Origin: Trichoplusia ni
Taxonomy: Eukaryota; Arthropoda; Insecta; Lepidoptera; Noctuidae
Assembly (NCBI RefSeq): GCF_003590095.1
Contig: NC_039483.1
Span: 13,082,001 to 13,146,000, forward strand
Direction: 5' to 3'
Length of the DNA stretch: 64,000 bases
Position numbers and translations under genes: made by a program. The notes beneath the pieces were generated by a model. The model did no database searches. It was not told the DNA's origin and worked only from the letters and a program-made list of their open reading frames with translations. The first letter of the stretch is position 1; each line of letters starts with the position of its first letter. This document shows positions 59,401 to 64,000 of the stretch, piece by piece.

Positions 59401-62400
59401 CGACGAAGGTATAATAAAGCAATTAACCATTCATCTGCATTATCCATTACCGTTGAACAAGTGAAAAGTTTCCGTATTGTACTGTTTAAGAACAAATGAG
59501 TTTAAAAAGAGGTTTTAGTCAATTCGAAAATGTTTTGCTTCGTATCTCGTTGATTACTTTCGAACTAGCGATAGAACGGCGGTGCAACTCTGAAATGTAC
59601 ACCGCTAAGTTTTGCCGTGTAACAGCGGCTGCGAGCATGTAAGAGTAGTTCTCAAACTCCTTTCAACGTATGGCTTAACGCGATGAATCCTATAAGCTGC
59701 ATGAAATGTCAGCCATCCAAGTTGAAATTCTTAATGAAAGTCGAAAGTTCCGAAGAATAGTTCACAAAACTATTACCGATAAATTTATGATCAATTATGC
59801 GACTTAGGGTCTTTGTTTGCGGTCACGTAGAGTTGCCCGTGGGAAATTAAGGTCCGATGGATACAGATCGTAGACGGGTTCTTCGGTACACCGTTAACTG
59901 GGCAAAAATACGGTTGACCCGAGTGTTTCGGATTCCAAATATTGACACTTTACACACTGTACAAGTGAGGTTACGTGTAAATAACTGTTGTCAAGTAATG
60001 AAGATTTTAGATGTTGGAATAGTCTTAGTTTTATATAAGAAGCTAAGTATATAGGTAGCTTTAGGCTTCAATAATGTAAAATGTACATATAATAAATCCA
60101 GCCTGTATACGTCACACTTCTGGGCACTGGCTCTTTCCATTAAAATTTGAATCGTTGACTGCGTTTTAGCGATTTTAGATTCTTATTTTGGGAGACCAGG
60201 TTTTTTCACGATGCTTCACTTCCGTGTTCTGTAAAGCCATGATTTTTAATTTTTACATTTAACTTTGAGAAAGTCACAATGGTACCTACTTTCCTTCTAT
60301 GAGATCGAACCAGCAAGTTGTTTACAAATCCTTAAATATAATCGCAAGACCATCACGATAGGAGGTCAATAATAACGCTTTTTCGGATTTTTTGTTCTTG
60401 AAAGATAATTTTCGGTATTGAATTCAAAATCAGTAGAGTCGAAGTGTTAGCTGCCGTGTTTAGTTTGTGAAACAAAAGAAAAATATGATTTTCCATGAGG
60501 CCCAGTGGTCACGCACAGGTTTGGACGTTTCTTTTTATTACTCAAGAAAATTCCTGTTCCTTTTATGTTAACTGGTGCTTTATCGCGTTGCATGCCAGTG
60601 AACTGCCTTGCCACCAGTCGGGCTTTAATAACAGCGTTTTGGAACTTCCGTGGCTGGTAATGTGGTATTCGGACCCGTTAGTGTGATCGACTGTAAAAAT
60701 TGAATTATGCTAAAAAGATGAATAGAAAACAACAATGTATTTTATGTACGTTCTGACCACTGAATCCAGGCCTTTGCGTGATGCAAATGCTTTTGTTTAA
60801 CGAATGTGTAATTTTCTTTATAATTTTTCCGTTTTGCGTTTGCGTTGAAAGTGCCAGTAATTTCCGAAACAAATATTTAGAAAGAAGTATGCCAGATATG
60901 TTTGTTTTTGTTTGAATTTTTATGTTGTAACATTTTTAAAGGCAAAAAAACTCTCAAAAACGGAATAATAGGTATCAATTATTTAAATGAAAAATGTATT
61001 AACTAATTAATTTTGACAGGCTTCTAAAATGATTCCTGTTCTAAGGGCCATACGTTTACAATTACTCTCGCCGGGAAGGGCGGTACATATTTATTTGTCA
61101 GCAAAATCGCGCTTGCCCATTAGGGCTGGGAAATTGTAAGCACGCAATAAGGACTTTTCGGAAGTTCTCTCCATACTTCCAAGTGCCCTACGCCTAATGT
61201 TTATTTCATACGATACCTCGGAATGAATTTTAGAAGCAAGTAGTATTTTTGTTGTTTTTGGAAGGGAAATATGGTAATGTGAAACGGATTTTTTATGAAC
61301 GCTGGCATTATGTTAATGATAACGCTGAAAGTTGACATGCTACGTGTTGTGACTGAAACGTAATTATATAATTCAATATCTATTAAATGTCACGTGGAAA
61401 GTGTAGATAATTGATTTGATTTACAAGCAGTCAACTAATAGTATGCAATTATACACTTAAACTGCAAAATTAAACAATTAAAAACTGAAAAGTAATTAAG
61501 TTTTCTTGAAGTATAATTGTGTATAATTTAATATTTTTTTTGAAGAGAGATTGACGGGAATCCTATTAGTTAATCCATTTTGAGTCCATTTATCACAACA
61601 TTAAAACACCCCGTAAAAGAAGCATTATTACTGAGAACTTAGCAGACCTGTCGGCGGTTCGACAATAATCAAGTAAAGTACATTATATTGGACGTAGAAG
61701 TGGTCTACTAACAATCTCAGTACGACAATAGAGCCTTTCATAATGTTGTCATAATAACGTATCGAAATACTTTAGAAGTGGAGTACAATATGGGTAACAA
61801 TAAAATAGTTTCTTTATTGTGGCGGCAGGTGAACCTCGGGGGAAATTAACGATAGATTGCAACGTCAAAAACTTGATCACATATTGTACTCGATTTCCTT
61901 CAAGTATTGCTATATGTTGGGTCGACGCACGTATTATATTACTTTTACTACGTATAATCATGATTTCTATGAACAGACAGCTTAAGTTGCCCGCACACGA
62001 TCGCGTGTTACAACGGCTTATCCGCATTTTGTTTAACACGAACATAAAAGTATGTGATAGACGTAAACTTTTAACGACAAATACGTCTCAACTAAGTGAA
62101 TTTGGGTAAGCTATGGAACCTTTTTGAATGCCAATGGAAATGTTGGACTAAGTGTATGGATTTTGATTTTTGTTCGCGACACATAACTGGTATACACGAG
62201 CGGACAAAGTCGTCACGTATCATGCAACATAATAGTCCTGCGCGGTCGTGTGTTCCCACCCTTTCTCTTAGATCTCGGAACGTTTCGGGCATCCGCCTGA
62301 TTTGCGGAGGAATCAACTTTATTTATGTGCAGACCTTATTTACTGATAATCTTGGTTTTATTACGAGGGTAACTGTGCCTACTCATGAATACTACTAAAA

Positions 62401-64000
62401 GTTACGGTTTGCAAACAAAGCACTAGTTGAGGAAAAAATAGGACAATCCGTTTATGTTAGCAATAGATTTTGTTTTGTTTTAGTGGTTTCAGTTCGATTG
62501 GTACTTGATAGGCGATAAAACTGATATTCTATGAGACTTCATTAGTCATTCCGTTGCTTTAGTACATAGGTAATGTTACTACGTTTGTGTGCTGTCATAA
62601 TGTAGATTTTTATTACGGAATTCTTTTGTCTGCGTTTCGTGATGTAACCACGAAGGTCTAAAAATAATGGTTGAAGTAACTATATTCGCAAGTTCCACGC
62701 AATGAGCCCATCTCTTTTTTGCCTGATGAAATATGTACGCTAAATTTACGACTTACGCAACTCGTAATATAAAAGTTTATTATAAAAAATAAAATGTAAA
62801 AACTTTAGTATTTGGTTACTTATTTACAGCACTTGTTAGGCGTGAGGTAGGTACTAAGCACTTTACGTTGGAAATTAATTCAAAAAGTTTTCATTTAAAG
62901 ATGTCATATATATGTTTCTTTTCTAATAAGTCTATTGATTTAAACAGAGTATTTAGAGTACAGAGATTATAACGTAATCAACTCACATTGCACTAACTGA
63001 AAGAACAATTTTCTAAAACTGTGGGCGTATTTCTCATAATAGACGATTTGTAACCAACGCCAGTTAAGAGCGCCTAAAGGATAAGGCGTTAATGGAAGGA
63101 AAGCATGGGAGGCGCATGTGCTCCTGATTATTAAATGATTAAGGCTTGCTGCCTTAACGCGTACGCAAGAGCCAGGAGAAAACCCTCCTCAAAATGGGAC
63201 ACTTATTCACATAGGTTTTCAAATGTAGGTCAACAATATCGCTGTATTGTTTTGAGCGATCCTTGCTAATGACACAACAGTTAATCTGTCTCTACGATGT
63301 ATTCTAGCACAACCAGTACCAATTTTCATAAAACTTGGAAATCATGACGCAAAATCGACAGAATATTTGGTGAAAGTTACTGTGATGTAATCTTTAACAT
63401 TCCTAGCGTTGCCGTCGTAGACAACAGTTTTCACAAGGAGTCTATCGCTCGTTTGCTAACAATTCAATGAAAAACTAAATCTAAATGTTTTAAATCCTTT
63501 TTTCCAGTGTATCGCTTTAGTAGTCGGTTCACGTACAACCAGAAACGTGATACAAGGAGGAATTGTTCATGCGCTTAGTACGTAGTTAGCGCCTGACCAA
63601 TTGAACTGTTTTAATCAAATATACCGTTTCGACAGCTAACGAAAACACTTCCTAGTTTCCTGCTATATTGTGTGAAGTTGTTGAAGCTTTATGCCTATTT
63701 TCCTATTATATTGATTGTGGGTTTATTTGAAAACGTAGCTTTTTGATTTGTTGTTATGTTTTCATGTGTTAAAGAACATTTTGGGGGCCTGTCTCTTTGC
63801 ATCCTAAATGGACACCCGTTTCCTCGGGGGGAGTTTCTGACTTATGGAAGCGTGCAATTGCAGTTCATGGGGTAGAGCGGCATATCTTTTCCACATCTGC
63901 AATTATATTACTTCATTTGGAATATAGTTTATATTTTTTATTTCATCCTTACATTATCAATTCAATTTCCACCATACAAACTTATCACCCAACACAAGAT

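Larger units (their letters stand above)
47086..64000. other. No recognised gene
   Basis: Apart from the repeats listed separately, no coding exon is recognisable. GC-richer islands occur near 48690-48960, 50000-50190, 52300-52470, 55080-55330, 61040-61200, 62000-62330 and 63050-63190. The 62 kb island has overlapping open frames on both strands without known motifs. A weak acceptor-bounded open segment starts at 58605 (LDDLNVILPETFS). Confidence 0.5.

Noticed and set aside
62092..62398. Overlapping open frames on both strands in a GC-richer island
   Set aside because: No motif I recognise on either strand; left as an unassigned island.
1..64000. CRISPR array, operons or bacterial features
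   Set aside because: No regularly spaced identical repeats; split genes with GT-AG introns show this is animal nuclear DNA.

Overview
The window looks like nuclear DNA of a moth or butterfly. It is AT-rich and mostly non-coding. It holds one multi-exon gene with GT-AG introns and many short repeats of types common in Lepidoptera: Helitron-like TC...CTAG elements, tRNA-derived and 5S-rRNA-like SINEs, a TA-flanked MITE and retroelement tails. The species cannot be named from the sequence alone.

The one gene I can read with confidence is on the minus strand, from 44134 down to 29611. It is a secreted serine protease inhibitor of the lepidopteran serpin-1 type. Eight constant exons (44134-44116, 41850-41762, 40828-40685, 40396-40193, 40054-39956, 39249-39109, 38720-38511, 38431-38293) join in frame to give 348 residues: a signal peptide, the serpin body and the reactive-loop hinge. 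The last constant exon ends one base into a codon. It is followed by at least seven intact alternative ninth exons, labelled 9a to 9g here in order of transcription (local labels). Each has a 3' splice site in the same phase, a different reactive-centre loop, a conserved C-terminal serpin signature and its own stop codon. Predicted proteins are 388 to 393 residues long. A decayed eighth copy lies at 33255-33381. The gene can therefore make one scaffold with seven interchangeable bait loops. The layout is known from serpin-1 of Manduca sexta and relatives; this exon set, its loops and its decay are what the window adds.

Region by region. 1-15931: no recognised gene, a retroelement tail at 6262, a hairpin at 6935 and repeat remnants. 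15932-17336: a 5'-truncated non-LTR retrotransposon with an open 390-codon reverse transcriptase frame. 17337-29610: no recognised gene, with two weak candidate exons in the left part of the window (13052 and 21219) and repeat remnants. 29611-44205: the serpin gene and its probable core promoter, with a MITE, two Helitron-like copies, SINEs and other repeats in its introns. 44206-64000: no recognised gene, with repeats, a 28-bp perfect palindrome and hairpins.

The serpin exons are strongly supported by reading frame, splice phase and family motifs. Repeat family names rest on recognition of typical lepidopteran repeats and were not checked by a search.
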